The notes: a model not told the origin generated them from the sequence alone. Counted from the first letter of the stretch, positions 16,739 to 27,543 are shown. The stretch: 64,000 nucleotides of DNA from Ancylobacter sp. SL191 (GCF_026625645.1 NZ_CP113056.1:1616501-1680500), one strand, 5' to 3'. Translations and numbers: made by a program.

Positions 16739-17880
16739 ACGATTCCATCCGCACGCCCCGCGCCCCGCGCCCCGCGATGACCCGCAAGCCGCTGGTACTG
16801 CTGGCGGCCGGCGGCACGGGCGGGCATCTCTTCCCGGCCGAGGCGCTGGCGGATGCGCTAAGCGCCTGCGGCATCGACATCGACCTCGCGACCGACGAGC
16901 GCGCGGCGCGCTATGCCGATGTGTTCCCCGCCCGCAAGCTGCATGTGCTGCCGGCCGACACGGTGCGTGGCCGCTCGCCTGTCGCGCTTGCCCGCACCGG
17001 CCTTGCCCTGGCGCGCGGGGTGCTCAAGGGCTACCAGCTGATGCAGGAGCTGAAGCCTGCGGTGGTGGTCGGCTTCGGCGGCTATCCTACGGTGCCGCCG
17101 CTGCTCGCCGCCCGCTTCGCCGGCCGCCCGACCATCATCCACGAGGCCAATGCGGTGATGGGCCGGGCTAATGCCATGCTCGCGCCCCGCGTGACGGCCA
17201 TCGCCACCGGCTATCCCGGCATCTTCGCCGACAAGCCCGCGCTGGCCGCCAAGGCGCAGCACACCGGCAATCCGGTCCGCCCGGCGGTGATCGACGCCGC
17301 GACGCCCTATGAGGCGCCGCTGGAAAACGGCCCGTTCGATCTCCTGGTCTTTGGCGGCAGCCAGGGCGCGCGGGTGATGAGCGACGTCGTTCCCCACGCC
17401 ATTGCCCAGCTTCCGCCGGTGCTGCGCGACCGGCTGCGCATCACCCAGCAGGCGCGGGCGGAGGATAGTGGCTTCGTGCGCGAGATCTACGCCAAGACCG
17501 GCGTGCGGGCGGAAGTCGCCCCGTTCTTCCGCGATCTGCCGGCGCGGATGAGCAACGCTCATCTGGTCATCGCCCGCGCCGGCGCCTCGACGATTGCGGA
17601 ACTGTGCGTGATCGGCCGGCCCTCCATCCTCGTGCCGCTGCCCGGTGCCATCGACCAGGACCAGCTCGCCAATGCCACTGCGCTCACCAAGGGCGGCGGC
17701 GCTGTGCTGGCGCGCCAGAGCGGTTTCACGCCCGATACGCTGGCCGAATTGCTGATTTCGCTGATGCGCGCCCCCGGCCAGCTCGCCGCGATGGCCCAGC
17801 GGGCACAGACCATGGGCCGCGCGGACGCGACGGCGCGGCTGGCGGATCTCGTTATCCGCACCGCCGGCCTGAAGGTTTGA
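16735..17880 (+). CDS. murG: Lipid II synthase MurG (UDP-GlcNAc transferase)
   Basis: A 381-residue peripheral membrane glycosyltransferase (GT28) that adds GlcNAc to lipid I. The Gly-rich N-terminal loop A-G-G-T-G-G-H-L-F-P-A lies near residues 24-34. H-E-A-N-A-V-M-G-R-A-N is typical of the acceptor domain, and V-F-G-G-S-Q-G-A-R and the V-P-L-P-G-A-I-D-Q-D-Q-L-A-N-A segment bind UDP-GlcNAc. ATG 16735 overlaps the ftsW stop. An internal ATG at 16771 would remove a 12-residue unconserved leader. A 117-base gap follows before murC, in which only a weak TTGACG is noticeable. Confidence 0.96.
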   Translation: MNDSIRTPRAPRPAMTRKPLVLLAAGGTGGHLFPAEALADALSACGIDIDLATDERAARYADVFPARKLHVLPADTVRGRSPVALARTGLALARGVLKGYQLMQELKPAVVVGFGGYPTVPPLLAARFAGRPTIIHEANAVMGRANAMLAPRVTAIATGYPGIFADKPALAAKAQHTGNPVRPAVIDAATPYEAPLENGPFDLLVFGGSQGARVMSDVVPHAIAQLPPVLRDRLRITQQARAEDSGFVREIYAKTGVRAEVAPFFRDLPARMSNAHLVIARAGASTIAELCVIGRPSILVPLPGAIDQDQLANATALTKGGGAVLARQSGFTPDTLAELLISLMRAPGQLAAMAQRAQTMGRADATARLADLVIRTAGLKV

Positions 17881-17997
17881 ACCCGTGGCCGGGCGGTCCG
17901 CCATCGTCGGGATGACGCGGCCGGTCGCCTCGTCTATTCCTGCCCGCCTTGACGTTGCGCCCGCGCCCCAGGATGTGGCGGGCCGAAGGAAGATCGC

Positions 17998-19412
<1,415 letters not shown>

Positions 19413-19419
<7 letters not shown>

Positions 19420-19733
19420 ACTTCACGACCATGGACCTCTCGCGCGACCAGCTTATCCGGTCACTTCTCGCGCTGCAGCCACGCCTGCGTGCAGAGGGCG
19501 TGACCCGGCTTGCCCTGTTTGGCTCACGCGCCCGGGAAGACCATCGCAGGGACAGCGATATCGATGTCGCCATAGACGTGGAACCCGACCGGAAATTCTC
19601 CCTGATCGACTTGGTCGGCGTCGCACAGGAGATCGAGTCCGAGACCGGTCTGTCGGCCAATATCTTCATGCGCCGCAGTCTCGATGAAGGCTTTAGGCGC
19701 ACCCTTGAACGCGACGCCATCGAGATTTTCTGA
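19413..19733 (+). CDS. Minimal nucleotidyltransferase, MntA-like antitoxin
   Basis: A 106-residue MNT-fold protein. It carries an exact G-S-X10-D-X-D motif: G37-S38 and D49/D51 within L-F-G-S-R-A-R and D-S-D-I-D-V. In the characterised HepT-MntA systems this motif transfers AMP groups to a tyrosine of the HEPN toxin and so silences it. The ATG lies inside the end of murC (7-base overlap), and the stop overlaps the start of the HEPN gene as TGATG, so the three are translationally coupled. An internal ATG at 19431 is also possible. The stretch is visibly less GC-rich than the flanking mur genes, consistent with later insertion. The antitoxin role is inferred from the family and the pairing. Confidence 0.85.
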
Positions 19734-20086
19734 TGGACGAGCGTGCAATCTTCCGGCTTCGGGACATGAAGGCGTCCATCGACAATATCCATGACCTGCT
19801 TGATGGGCGCTCCTTCGAGACGATGTATGGCGATGCGGCTACGCGCGCCGCCTTCGAGCGGTTCCTAGAAATCCTGAGCGAAGCCTCGCGCCACATTCCC
19901 CTCGCGTGGAAAGAGGCGAGCGCAGACCGCATCCCTTGGAAGAAGATAGCCGACCTCGGCAATCATATCCGGCACGCCTATCACAAGCTCGATGCCGAGC
20001 TGCTCTGGAACATCTATGAGAACGACCTCGATGCGCTTGAGGACGCCATTCTCGCAATGCTGACCCGGTACGAGGCGGGTGTCTAA
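19733..20086 (+). CDS. HEPN/DUF86 protein, HepT-like toxin partner
   Basis: A 117-residue all-helical HEPN (DUF86) protein paired with the preceding nucleotidyltransferase. Known HepT toxins are RNases with an R-X4-H-X-Y motif, whose Tyr is the AMPylation target. Here the matching segment is G76-N77-H78-I79-R80-H81-A82-Y83: the His and Tyr are kept, but the Arg five positions before the His is Gly. W69 in I-P-W-K-K-I and L91-W92 fit the family. The change could mean a weak or inactive nuclease, or a subfamily using another residue such as R80. It ends 29 bases before the murB ATG and reads in the same direction, so it is probably co-transcribed with the mur genes. Confidence 0.82.
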   Translation: MDERAIFRLRDMKASIDNIHDLLDGRSFETMYGDAATRAAFERFLEILSEASRHIPLAWKEASADRIPWKKIADLGNHIRHAYHKLDAELLWNIYENDLDALEDAILAMLTRYEAGV

Positions 20087-20115
20087 ATGTTGCTCCGTTG
20101 GCTGATCCCCGCACC

Positions 20116-21036
20116 ATGACCTTCCCCGACATCACCGCGGACCTCTCCACCCGCCTGCCCGCCTTGCGCGGGCGGCTGATCGCGAATCAGCCTCTGGCGG
20201 AGCTGACCTGGTTCCGCGTCGGCGGCCCGGCGCAACTCCTGTTCACCCCGGCGGACGAGGCCGATCTCGCCTATGTCCTTGCCCACCTCCCGGCGGAGAT
20301 TCCCGTCACGGTCATCGGCCTCGGCTCGAACCTCATCGTGCGCGATGGTGGCGTGGCCGGCGTGGTCATCCGGCTCGGACGGGGCTTCAACGAGATCACC
20401 GTCGAGGATGGCTACCGCGTGCGGGCGGGCACGGCGGTGCCCGACGTGAAGCTCGCCCGCGTGGCCGCCGATGCCGGCATTGACGGGCTCGCCTTCTACC
20501 GGGGTATTCCTGGCGGTCTGGGCGGGGCTCTGCGCATGAATGCGGGCGCCCATGGTGGCGAGACCAAGGATTGCCTGATCGAAGCGCGGGCGGTCGACCG
20601 CACCGGCAAGGTCCATGTGCTGGCGAACGCCGATTTTGGCTTCAGCTACCGCCATTCCGGCGCGCCGGCCGATTTCATCTTCACCAGCGCGCTCTATCAG
20701 GGCCGCCCCGGCGACCCCGCGACGATCCTGGCCGAGATGGACCGTATCACGCAGGCCCGCGAGGCCTCCCAGCCGATTCGCGAGAAGACCGGCGGCTCGA
20801 CCTTCAAGAACCCGCCCGGCCACAAGGCCTGGCAGCTCGTCGACGCCGCCGGCTGCCGGGGCTTGCGCGTCGGCGGGGCCGAGGTCTCGCAGATGCACTG
20901 CAATTTCCTGATCAACACTGGCGGGGCGACGGCTGCCGACATTGAAGGCCTCGGCGAGGAAGTGCGCCGGCGCGTGAAGGCCCAGTCCGGCATCGAGCTG
21001 GAGTGGGAGATCAAGCGGATCGGCGTTCCGGCCTGA
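20116..21036 (+). CDS. murB: UDP-N-acetylenolpyruvoylglucosamine reductase MurB
   Basis: A 306-residue FAD enzyme that reduces UDP-GlcNAc-enolpyruvate to UDP-MurNAc. The FAD-binding part has T-W-F-R-V-G-G-P-A near residues 30-38, [12 protein letters not shown], and [16 protein letters not shown]. The active-site serine lies in G-G-S-T-F-K-N-P, and the conserved Glu is near the end in G-I-E-L-E-W-E. The short linker before the C-terminal part suggests the type II form. ATG 20116 is preferred; an in-frame TTG at 20098 would add six residues. No strong ribosome binding site is seen. Confidence 0.95.
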   Translation: MTFPDITADLSTRLPALRGRLIANQPLAELTWFRVGGPAQLLFTPADEADLAYVLAHLPAEIPVTVIGLGSNLIVRDGGVAGVVIRLGRGFNEITVEDGYRVRAGTAVPDVKLARVAADAGIDGLAFYRGIPGGLGGALRMNAGAHGGETKDCLIEARAVDRTGKVHVLANADFGFSYRHSGAPADFIFTSALYQGRPGDPATILAEMDRITQAREASQPIREKTGGSTFKNPPGHKAWQLVDAAGCRGLRVGGAEVSQMHCNFLINTGGATAADIEGLGEEVRRRVKAQSGIELEWEIKRIGVPA

Positions 21037-21079
21037 CTGACGCCCCAGACTGACGCCTTACCGGCGCGAGGAGAAGACC

Positions 21080-22000
21080 ATGTCCAAGCACGTCGCCGTC
21101 CTTCTGGGTGGCTGGTCGGCGGAGCGCGAGGTGTCGCTGCGCTCGGGTGAAGCCTGCGCCAGGGCGGCCGAGAGCGTCGGCTACCGCGTCTCGCGCGTCG
21201 ATGTCGGGCGCGACATCGCGCAGGTGCTGACCGGGCTGAAGCCGGACGTGGTGCTTAACGCCCTGCACGGTCCGTTCGGCGAGGACGGCACCATTCAGGG
21301 CGTGCTGGAGATCCTCGGCATCCCCTACACCCATTCGGGCGTTCTCGCCTCGGCGCTGGCCATGGACAAGGCGCAGGCCAAGATCGTGCTGGCCGCCCAT
21401 GGGGTGCCGGTGCCGCATGGCCGCCTGGTCACCCGCGCGGAGGCCGCCAAGGCCCATGTGCTCCCGCGCCCCTATGTGCTGAAGCCGGTGCGGGAGGGCT
21501 CCTCGGTTGGCGTCTTCATCGTTAACGACGATCAGGAATACCCGCCGCAGGAACTGAATCGGCCCGACTGGCCGCATGGCGAACTGCTTCTGGCCGAATC
21601 CTACATCCCCGGATTGGAGCTTACCTGCGCCGTGATGGGCGGTGACCCGCTCGATGTGATCGAAATTCAATCCGCCGTAAGGTTCTATGATTACGAAGCA
21701 AAATACGCTCCGGGCGGATCCGTTCACATTCTTCCGGCCCGGATTTTACCGAAAATTTACCAAAAGGTACGGATGCTAGCGGCTAGGGCGCATGAGGCGC
21801 TCGGCTGTCGGGGCATTAGCAGGGCTGATTTCCGCTATGACGACCGGACCGGGGACGAATCCGGTTTGTTCTGTCTGGAGGTCAACACCCAACCCGGAAT
21901 GACCGAGACCTCTCTCGTGCCCGAACTGGCAGCCCATGCGGGCCATTCGTTCGGTGAGCTTGTACGATGGATGGTGGAGGACGCTTCGCTCAACCGCTGA
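21080..22000 (+). CDS. ddl: D-alanine--D-alanine ligase Ddl
   Basis: A 306-residue ATP-grasp enzyme making D-Ala-D-Ala for MurF. Landmarks are G-G-W-S-A-E-R-E-V-S-L-R-S-G near residues 11-24, N-A-L-H-G-P-F-G-E-D-G near 57-67, and K-P-V-R-E-G-S-S-V-G near 135-144. The C-terminal L-E-V-N-T-Q-P-G-M-T-E is also present. GAGGAG precedes the ATG. The stretch at about 21640-21860 is markedly A/T-rich, with codons rare elsewhere in the window (TTA, AAA, AAT). It contains a TTTACC-N5-TTTACC pair, suggesting that a promoter for ftsQ is embedded in the coding sequence. The 3' end overlaps ftsQ by 34 bases. Confidence 0.96.
   Translation: MSKHVAVLLGGWSAEREVSLRSGEACARAAESVGYRVSRVDVGRDIAQVLTGLKPDVVLNALHGPFGEDGTIQGVLEILGIPYTHSGVLASALAMDKAQAKIVLAAHGVPVPHGRLVTRAEAAKAHVLPRPYVLKPVREGSSVGVFIVNDDQEYPPQELNRPDWPHGELLLAESYIPGLELTCAVMGGDPLDVIEIQSAVRFYDYEAKYAPGGSVHILPARILPKIYQKVRMLAARAHEALGCRGISRADFRYDDRTGDESGLFCLEVNTQPGMTETSLVPELAAHAGHSFGELVRWMVEDASLNR
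21745..21761 (+). promoter_or_regulatory. CtrA-like site TTTACC-N5-TTTACC inside ddl
   Basis: TTTA-N7-TTTA, or TTTACC-GAAAA-TTTACC, has exactly the half-site spacing of the alphaproteobacterial CtrA box (TTAA-N7-TTAA). Each half differs from consensus by one base. It lies in the A/T-rich part of ddl, about 205 bases upstream of the ftsQ start. In Caulobacter, CtrA controls ftsQA. Confidence 0.4.
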
Positions 22001-22998
22001 CCCCCAGGCAGACGTCTGCCGGGGTCGGACGGAGCAGCGCGGCCAAGGTTGAGACGAGGCGGAACGGCAGCGATGGCCGGGCTTTCGCACGTCCTGCCAC
22101 GTCCGGCGCCGCCGACCGGGGCCGGGTGCGAATCATTGACCGCACGATCATCGGCGGGCGCCGCTTCTTCGTCGGGCTGTCCGCCTCGCGGGCTCTGAGC
22201 TGCGGCGCCGGCACCTGGCTGGTGGCGCTGCTCTTCGCCGCGACCGGCGCCTATGGCCTCCAGCAGGGCGGGCACATGCCGGTAGCGGTCGAGACCGCCC
22301 GCGACATGGCTGATTCGGCCGCCAACCTCGCCGGCTTCCGAATCGCCAATGTGAATCTCTCCGGCCAGAACCACGTCACCCCCGGCGATATCCTTGCCAC
22401 GGCCGGCGTGAAGCCGACCTCCTCGCTGCTGTTCCTCGACGCCGAGGGCGCGCGGATGCGGCTTGAGGAACTCGCCTGGATCAAGCGCGCCACGGTGCAG
22501 AAGCTCTATCCCGACCGGCTGGACATCCAGGTGGTCGAGCGCGAGGGCTTCGCGCTCTGGCAGAAGGACGGCAAGATCAACGTCATCGCCCGCGACGGCA
22601 CGGTGATCGCCCCCTATTCCGACGACGCCCGCTACATCCGCCTGCCCATCGTGGTCGGCGACGGCGCGGAAAAGCATGTCACCGAGATCGTCGACGCGCT
22701 CAGCCTCGTTCCGGGCGTGCGGGACCAGGTGCGTGCGGCCATCCGCGTCGCCGACCGGCGCTGGACGCTGAAGATGCGCAGCGGCATCGACGTGCGCCTG
22801 CCGGAAAAGGACATCGCCACCGCCTTGCAGGAACTCGCCGTGCTCGACCGCGACAAGCAACTGCTCAGCCGCGACATCACCATCATCGATCTGCGTCTGC
22901 CCGACCGTGTGTCGGTGCGTCTGTCGGATGCTGCCTATGAGGCGCGTCAGGCGGATCTGAAGGCGCAGGCGAAGGCCAAGAAGGGCGGCAACACGTGA
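21967..22998 (+). CDS. ftsQ: Cell division protein FtsQ
   Basis: A 343-residue bitopic protein that links cytoplasmic and periplasmic division proteins (FtsQLB). A long basic cytoplasmic N-terminus (about 75 residues) precedes the single membrane helix near 80-100. A POTRA domain follows (N-V-N-L-S-G-Q-N-H-V-T-P-G-D-I-L at about 122-137). The FtsQ beta domain holds the conserved A-W-I-K-R-A-T-V near 170 and V-V-E-R-E-G-F-A-L-W. The chosen ATG overlaps the end of ddl by 34 bases; a shorter form cannot be excluded. Its stop overlaps the ftsA GTG (GTGA). Confidence 0.92.
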   Translation: MDGGGRFAQPLTPRQTSAGVGRSSAAKVETRRNGSDGRAFARPATSGAADRGRVRIIDRTIIGGRRFFVGLSASRALSCGAGTWLVALLFAATGAYGLQQGGHMPVAVETARDMADSAANLAGFRIANVNLSGQNHVTPGDILATAGVKPTSSLLFLDAEGARMRLEELAWIKRATVQKLYPDRLDIQVVEREGFALWQKDGKINVIARDGTVIAPYSDDARYIRLPIVVGDGAEKHVTEIVDALSLVPGVRDQVRAAIRVADRRWTLKMRSGIDVRLPEKDIATALQELAVLDRDKQLLSRDITIIDLRLPDRVSVRLSDAAYEARQADLKAQAKAKKGGNT

Positions 22999-24320
22999 GA
23001 CCCCGGGCTCCGTTCGAGATCGCCCCCAAGATGCGCCCCCTCGCGCCGCGCCGCAGCGGTGTGGTGGGCGTGCTGGAAATCGGCACCTCCAAGATCGTCT
23101 GCATGATCGCCCGGCTGAAGCCGCGCGATGCCACGACGAGCCTGCGCCGGCGCACCCATTCGGTGGATGTGCTCGGCATTGGCCATACCTCGTCGCACGG
23201 CATCAAGGGCGGCGCGGTGATCGACATGGAGCGCGCCGAGCACGCCATCCGCCGCGCGGTCGACGCCGCCGAGCGCATGGCCGGCGCGCAGATTGCGTCC
23301 GTCGTCGTCTCCATGGCCGGCGGGCGTCTCGCCTCCGAGCACTTCGCCGCCGAGGTCGACCTGCCCGAGCCGGCGGTTGCCGAGGGCGACATCCGCCGCG
23401 TGCTCGACGCCGCCTCCACCTTCGCCGTCGGCGAGGGCCGGACCATCCTGCACGCGCTGCCGGTCGGCTATGCCATTGACGGCGTGTCCGGCATTGGCGA
23501 GCCGCGCGGCATGCTCGGCCGGCGCCTCGGCGTCGATCTGCATGTCGTCACCGCCGAAGCCGCGGCGGTCCGCAACCTGCTCCTGTGCATCGAGCGCTGC
23601 CATCTCGGCGTCGAGGCGATGGTCGCCGCCCCCTATGCGGCGGCGCTGGCCACGCTCGCCGATGACGAGACCGAGCTCGGCGTGACGCTGATTGATTTCG
23701 GCGCCGGCACCACCACGGTCGCCGTGGTGGAGAACGGCCATTGCGTCCATGTGGATGGCGTCGCGGTGGGCGGCCAGCACGTCACCAATGACGTCGCGCG
23801 CGGCCTCTCCACCCGCCTCGCCGATGCCGAGCGCCTGAAGAGCCTGCATGGCGGCGTCACCGTCGTCGGCGCCGATGACCGCGAGATGCTCACCGTCCCG
23901 CCGATCGCCGACGACCATCACGACCTGCCGCGCGCCATTCCGAAGTCGCGCCTGCTCAAGATCATCCGCCCGCGCGTGGAAGAGATCACCGAGCTGGTGC
24001 GCGACCGCCTCGTCACCTCCGGCCACGCCGCCGGCGCCGGGCGCCGCATCGTGCTCACGGGCGGCGCGGCCCAGCTCACCGGCCTTGCCGAGATGGTGGC
24101 CGGCGTGATGGGCGGGCAGGTGCGCATCGGTCGCCCGCTCGGCATTTCGCGCCTGCCGGAGGCCGCGCGCGGCGCCCCCTTCGCGGTCGCCACCGGGCTT
24201 CTCGTCTATCCGCAGGTTGCGGGGCTCGAGCATTTCGAGGCCCGCCGCCGCCGGCTCTCCCACGGGGAATCGGACGGGTACTTCTCGCGCGTCGGTCATT
24301 GGCTTCGGGAGGCCTTCTGA
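22995..24320 (+). CDS. ftsA: Cell division protein FtsA
   Basis: A 441-residue actin-like ATPase that tethers FtsZ to the inner membrane. The phosphate-1 loop region V-L-E-I-G-T-S-K-I-V lies near residues 24-33 and the SHS2 (1C) domain follows. The second phosphate region is L-I-D-F-G-A-G-T-T-T-V near 231-241, and the adenosine motif V-L-T-G-G-A-A-Q-L near 352-360. The C-terminal Y-F-S-R-V-G-H-W-L-R-E-A-F is the expected membrane-targeting amphipathic helix. GTG 22995 overlaps the ftsQ stop. An internal ATG at 23031 also precedes all conserved sequence. Confidence 0.96.
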   Translation: MRPRAPFEIAPKMRPLAPRRSGVVGVLEIGTSKIVCMIARLKPRDATTSLRRRTHSVDVLGIGHTSSHGIKGGAVIDMERAEHAIRRAVDAAERMAGAQIASVVVSMAGGRLASEHFAAEVDLPEPAVAEGDIRRVLDAASTFAVGEGRTILHALPVGYAIDGVSGIGEPRGMLGRRLGVDLHVVTAEAAAVRNLLLCIERCHLGVEAMVAAPYAAALATLADDETELGVTLIDFGAGTTTVAVVENGHCVHVDGVAVGGQHVTNDVARGLSTRLADAERLKSLHGGVTVVGADDREMLTVPPIADDHHDLPRAIPKSRLLKIIRPRVEEITELVRDRLVTSGHAAGAGRRIVLTGGAAQLTGLAEMVAGVMGGQVRIGRPLGISRLPEAARGAPFAVATGLLVYPQVAGLEHFEARRRRLSHGESDGYFSRVGHWLREAF

Positions 24321-24407
24321 CGTGCTTCATCATATCCGCGCCGGCGGAACCGGCACCACTGAGATCGAGACGGGATTCGAGCCCGCCGGCGTTTGGGGAC
24401 AACAGCC

Positions 24408-26135
24408 ATGACCATCAATCTGCAGGTACCTGACATCCGCGAACTGCGTCCCCGCATCACCGTGTTCGGCGTGGGTGGCGCCGGCGGCAACGCCGTCAAC
24501 AACATGATCACGGCCGGCCTGTCGGGCGTCGACTTCGTTGTCGCCAACACCGACGCGCAGGCGCTCACCCTCTCCAAGGCCGAGCGCATCGTGCAGATGG
24601 GCGTGGCGGTCACCGAGGGCCTCGGCGCCGGCTCGCAGCCGGAAGTCGGCCGCGCCGCGGCGGAAGAGGCGCTGGACGAGATCCGCGACCACCTCGCGGG
24701 CGCCCACATGGTCTTCATCACCGCCGGCATGGGCGGTGGCACGGGCACGGGCGCCGCTCCGGTCATCGCCCGCGCGGCCCGCGAACTCGGCATCCTCACC
24801 GTCGGCGTCGTGACCAAGCCCTTCCACTTCGAGGGCCAGCGCCGCATGCGCATCGGCGAGATGGGCATCAACGAGCTGCAGAAGGGCGTCGACACCCTCA
24901 TCGTCATCCCGAACCAGAACCTGTTCCGGGTGGCCAATGAGAAGACCACCTTCGCCGACGCCTTCGCGATGGCCGACCAGGTGCTCTATTCGGGCGTTGC
25001 CTGCATCACCGATCTGATGGTCAAGGAAGGCCTGATCAACCTCGACTTCGCCGACGTCCGCGCCGTGATGCGCGAGATGGGCAAGGCGATGATGGGCACC
25101 GGCGAGGCCTCCGGCGAGAAGCGCGCTCTGCACGCGGCCGAGGCGGCGATCGCCAACCCGCTGCTCGACGAAGTGTCGATGCGCGGCGCCCGTGGCCTGC
25201 TCATCTCGATCACCGGCGGCAAGGATCTCACCCTGTTCGAGGTGGACGAGGCGGCGACCCGCATCCGCGAGGAAGTCGACCCGGACGCCAACATCATCCT
25301 CGGCGCCACCTTCGACGAGACGCTGGAAGGCCTCATCCGCGTGTCGGTCGTGGCCACCGGGATCGACCCGGCGGTCATTCCCGAGCAGATCCCGCACAGC
25401 TTCGCGAACCTCTCGGATCTCGGCGGTCGCAAGGTCTCCAATGCCGGCCGCGCCGCCGTCGAGGCCCGCCGCGACGCCGCCCTGCGCTCGGTCGCGTCCG
25501 CGCTCACCGAGGAGCATGCGGCCTATGCCGATCACAGCTACGAGCCGACCTTCGCGGCGTCCTCGGGCAGCGATCACGTCTATGGCGAGCCGGACTACGC
25601 CCAGCACGCGCCGGCGGCGATCGACGACGTGACCATTCGCCCGCTCGCGCCCAAGCCCCAGCTCTATGCCGAGCCGGAGCCCGAGCCGATGAACGAGGCG
25701 GCTTATGAGCACGAGACGCACGAGCCCTTCATCCCGCCGCAGGCGGAACGCCCGGAAATGCGCAGCCCGCGCATGCCGCGCGTGGAGGAGCTGCCCATGC
25801 CGGCGCAGAACCAGATCCGCGCCGCCCGTGGCGAGCCGACGGAGCATCACCACGCCGAGAAGAAGCGCATGACGCTGCTTCAGCGCCTCGCCAATGTCGG
25901 CCTCGGCCGCCATCAGGACGAGGAAGAGGTCGACCCGCCGGCCGAAATGCGCCCGATGGTCCGCCGCGCCCCTGCGCAGCCGGAGCCGCGCCCGCTCGCC
26001 GAGCGCCGCCCGGAAGCGTCCGAGTTCGCCAAGCGCCCGGCGGCCCGCCCGATGGACGCCCATGGCCGTCCGGCGGCGCGCGCCTCCGAGGATGACCACC
26101 TGGATATTCCGGCCTTCCTGCGCCGCCAGGGCTGA
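24408..26135 (+). CDS. ftsZ: Cell division protein FtsZ
   Basis: A 575-residue tubulin-like GTPase that forms the Z-ring. The globular domain is intact: V-G-G-A-G-G-N-A-V near residues 22-30, the signature G-G-G-T-G-T-G near 108-114, and N-L-D-F-A-D-V near 209. From about residue 330 to 560 there is a long linker rich in Pro, Glu, His and Arg, as in other Hyphomicrobiales. It ends in the conserved tail L-D-I-P-A-F-L-R-R, which binds FtsA and other tethers. The protein is far longer than the 383 residues of the E. coli form. ATG 24408 is preferred to an in-frame TTG at 24393. Confidence 0.97.
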   Translation: MTINLQVPDIRELRPRITVFGVGGAGGNAVNNMITAGLSGVDFVVANTDAQALTLSKAERIVQMGVAVTEGLGAGSQPEVGRAAAEEALDEIRDHLAGAHMVFITAGMGGGTGTGAAPVIARAARELGILTVGVVTKPFHFEGQRRMRIGEMGINELQKGVDTLIVIPNQNLFRVANEKTTFADAFAMADQVLYSGVACITDLMVKEGLINLDFADVRAVMREMGKAMMGTGEASGEKRALHAAEAAIANPLLDEVSMRGARGLLISITGGKDLTLFEVDEAATRIREEVDPDANIILGATFDETLEGLIRVSVVATGIDPAVIPEQIPHSFANLSDLGGRKVSNAGRAAVEARRDAALRSVASALTEEHAAYADHSYEPTFAASSGSDHVYGEPDYAQHAPAAIDDVTIRPLAPKPQLYAEPEPEPMNEAAYEHETHEPFIPPQAERPEMRSPRMPRVEELPMPAQNQIRAARGEPTEHHHAEKKRMTLLQRLANVGLGRHQDEEEVDPPAEMRPMVRRAPAQPEPRPLAERRPEASEFAKRPAARPMDAHGRPAARASEDDHLDIPAFLRRQG

Positions 26136-26152
26136 GCCGGCTTCCTGACAGG

Positions 26153-26174
26153 CAGGGGCGGGTGACCGCCCCTG
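26153..26174 (+). terminator. Hairpin after ftsZ, possible terminator
   Basis: Perfect 9-base stem CAGGGGCGG / CCGCCCCTG with a GTGA loop, 18 bases after the ftsZ stop. It is followed by TTACAC rather than a clear T-run. A second hairpin, GCGCCCG / CGGGCGC, follows at 26199-26223. They may end or attenuate transcription between ftsZ and lpxC. Confidence 0.5.
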
Positions 26175-26223
26175 TTACACAGCCGATGATGCAATGCAGC
26201 GCCCGGGTCTGGAGCTCGGGCGC

Positions 26224-26256
26224 AATTCATTGATTGTAAACAAATATCTGATGTGC
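26224..26256 (+). promoter_or_regulatory. A/T-rich stretch, likely lpxC promoter region
   Basis: An unusually A/T-rich stretch (attgattgtaaacaaatatc) lies between the ftsZ hairpins and the lpxC start 165 bases further on. It resembles a promoter region by composition, but no exact -35/-10 pair is claimed. Confidence 0.35.
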
Positions 26257-26420
26257 TGCAGGCGCGACGGGACGGTAACAGACGGTAAGCAAGCGTGATT
26301 TGGCACCCCCTGGGGGCGCCGGTATGTTGCCCACCAACGACAAGCCCTCGGCGTGGATTCGCAACCGAACCCCGGAACCGATGGCGGATTGAAGTTGGCA
26401 CTGGGAATTGGGGGGAGCGG

Positions 26421-27392
26421 ATGACGTATCGTGGTCCGCTCGCTGGGTCTGGAATGAACGCTGTACGGCAAACAACCATCGGCGACATTGTCACGCTTTC
26501 GGGCGTGGGTGTGCATTCCGGCAAGGAAGCGCGGTTGAGCCTGGCTCCCGCTCCGGCCGATACCGGCATCCTCTTTCACCGCACCGATTCGTCCCAGTCC
26601 GTTCGCGCCTCCCGGCATGCTGTTCGCGGCAGCGATCTGGCGACCGTGCTGCGCGATGAGAATGGCCCCGCCGTCTCCACCGTCGAGCACCTGCTCGCCT
26701 GCTTCGCCGGCCTCGGCATCGACAATGCCCATGTCGAGATCGACGGGCCTGAAGTTCCGATCCTGGACGGCAGTGCAGGCGAATTCGTGGCAGCCATCGA
26801 CGATGTGGGCGTCGTCGAGATCGCCGCGCCCCGCCGCTATCTGCGCGTGCTCAAGACCATCCGCGTCGAGACCGAGACCGGCTTCGGCGAGCTGTCCCCC
26901 TATGATGCGGGCTTCCGGCTCGAGGTCGAGATCGACTTCGCCCACGCCGCTATCGGCCGCCAACGTTACGCCGCCACCCTGTCGCCGGACGTGTTCCGCA
27001 GGGAGCTCGCCGCCGCTCGTACCTTCGGCTTTGTCGCCGATGTGGAGCGTCTCTGGCAGGCCGGCTACGCGCTCGGCGCCTCGCTCGACAACACGATCTG
27101 CCTCGACACGAATGGCGTGCTGAACACGACCGGCCTGCGCTTCGCGGACGAGTTCGTGCGCCACAAGGCGATGGACGCGGTCGGTGACCTTGCCATCAGT
27201 GGCCTGCCCCTGATGGCCCGCTTCCGCTCCTACAAGGGTGGCCACAAGCTGAACTTCGCCGTGGTCGATGCCCTGCTCTCCGACCGCTCGGCCTATGAGA
27301 TCGTCGAAGCTAAGCTCCCGGCCCGCCGTAGCGTGCGTGGCAATGTCGGTCTCGTCGACGTGGCAGTGCCGGCCTACGCGCCGGAGCTGTGA
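26421..27392 (+). CDS. lpxC: UDP-3-O-acyl-N-acetylglucosamine deacetylase LpxC
   Basis: A 323-residue cytoplasmic zinc enzyme, the committed step of lipid A synthesis. The zinc ligands are visible as H90 (S-T-V-E-H-L-L-A), H248 and D252 (H-K-A-M-D-A-V-G-D-L), and the general acid/base H275 lies in K-G-G-H-K-L-N. T-L-S-G-V-G-V-H-S-G-K near residues 25-35 is diagnostic. The frame is open further upstream, but GGGGGAG just before ATG 26421 and the start of homology fix the N-terminus; ATG 26454 would be a shorter alternative. LpxC follows ftsZ, as in many Gram-negative bacteria. Confidence 0.96.
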   Translation: MTYRGPLAGSGMNAVRQTTIGDIVTLSGVGVHSGKEARLSLAPAPADTGILFHRTDSSQSVRASRHAVRGSDLATVLRDENGPAVSTVEHLLACFAGLGIDNAHVEIDGPEVPILDGSAGEFVAAIDDVGVVEIAAPRRYLRVLKTIRVETETGFGELSPYDAGFRLEVEIDFAHAAIGRQRYAATLSPDVFRRELAAARTFGFVADVERLWQAGYALGASLDNTICLDTNGVLNTTGLRFADEFVRHKAMDAVGDLAISGLPLMARFRSYKGGHKLNFAVVDALLSDRSAYEIVEAKLPARRSVRGNVGLVDVAVPAYAPEL

Positions 27393-27543
27393 GCCGGTCC
27401 GCGCGGCTTTTGGGCGTTCCTCCCGCGTTCATCCTGCAATCGGTGGCGACCGGCCGGGCACTCGCCATAATCCGGACGGAAAGCGGCTATAGCGCACATC
27501 TGCGCCCTGCCGGCAGGCGACCAGATTGGGATCGAGAGTTGTG

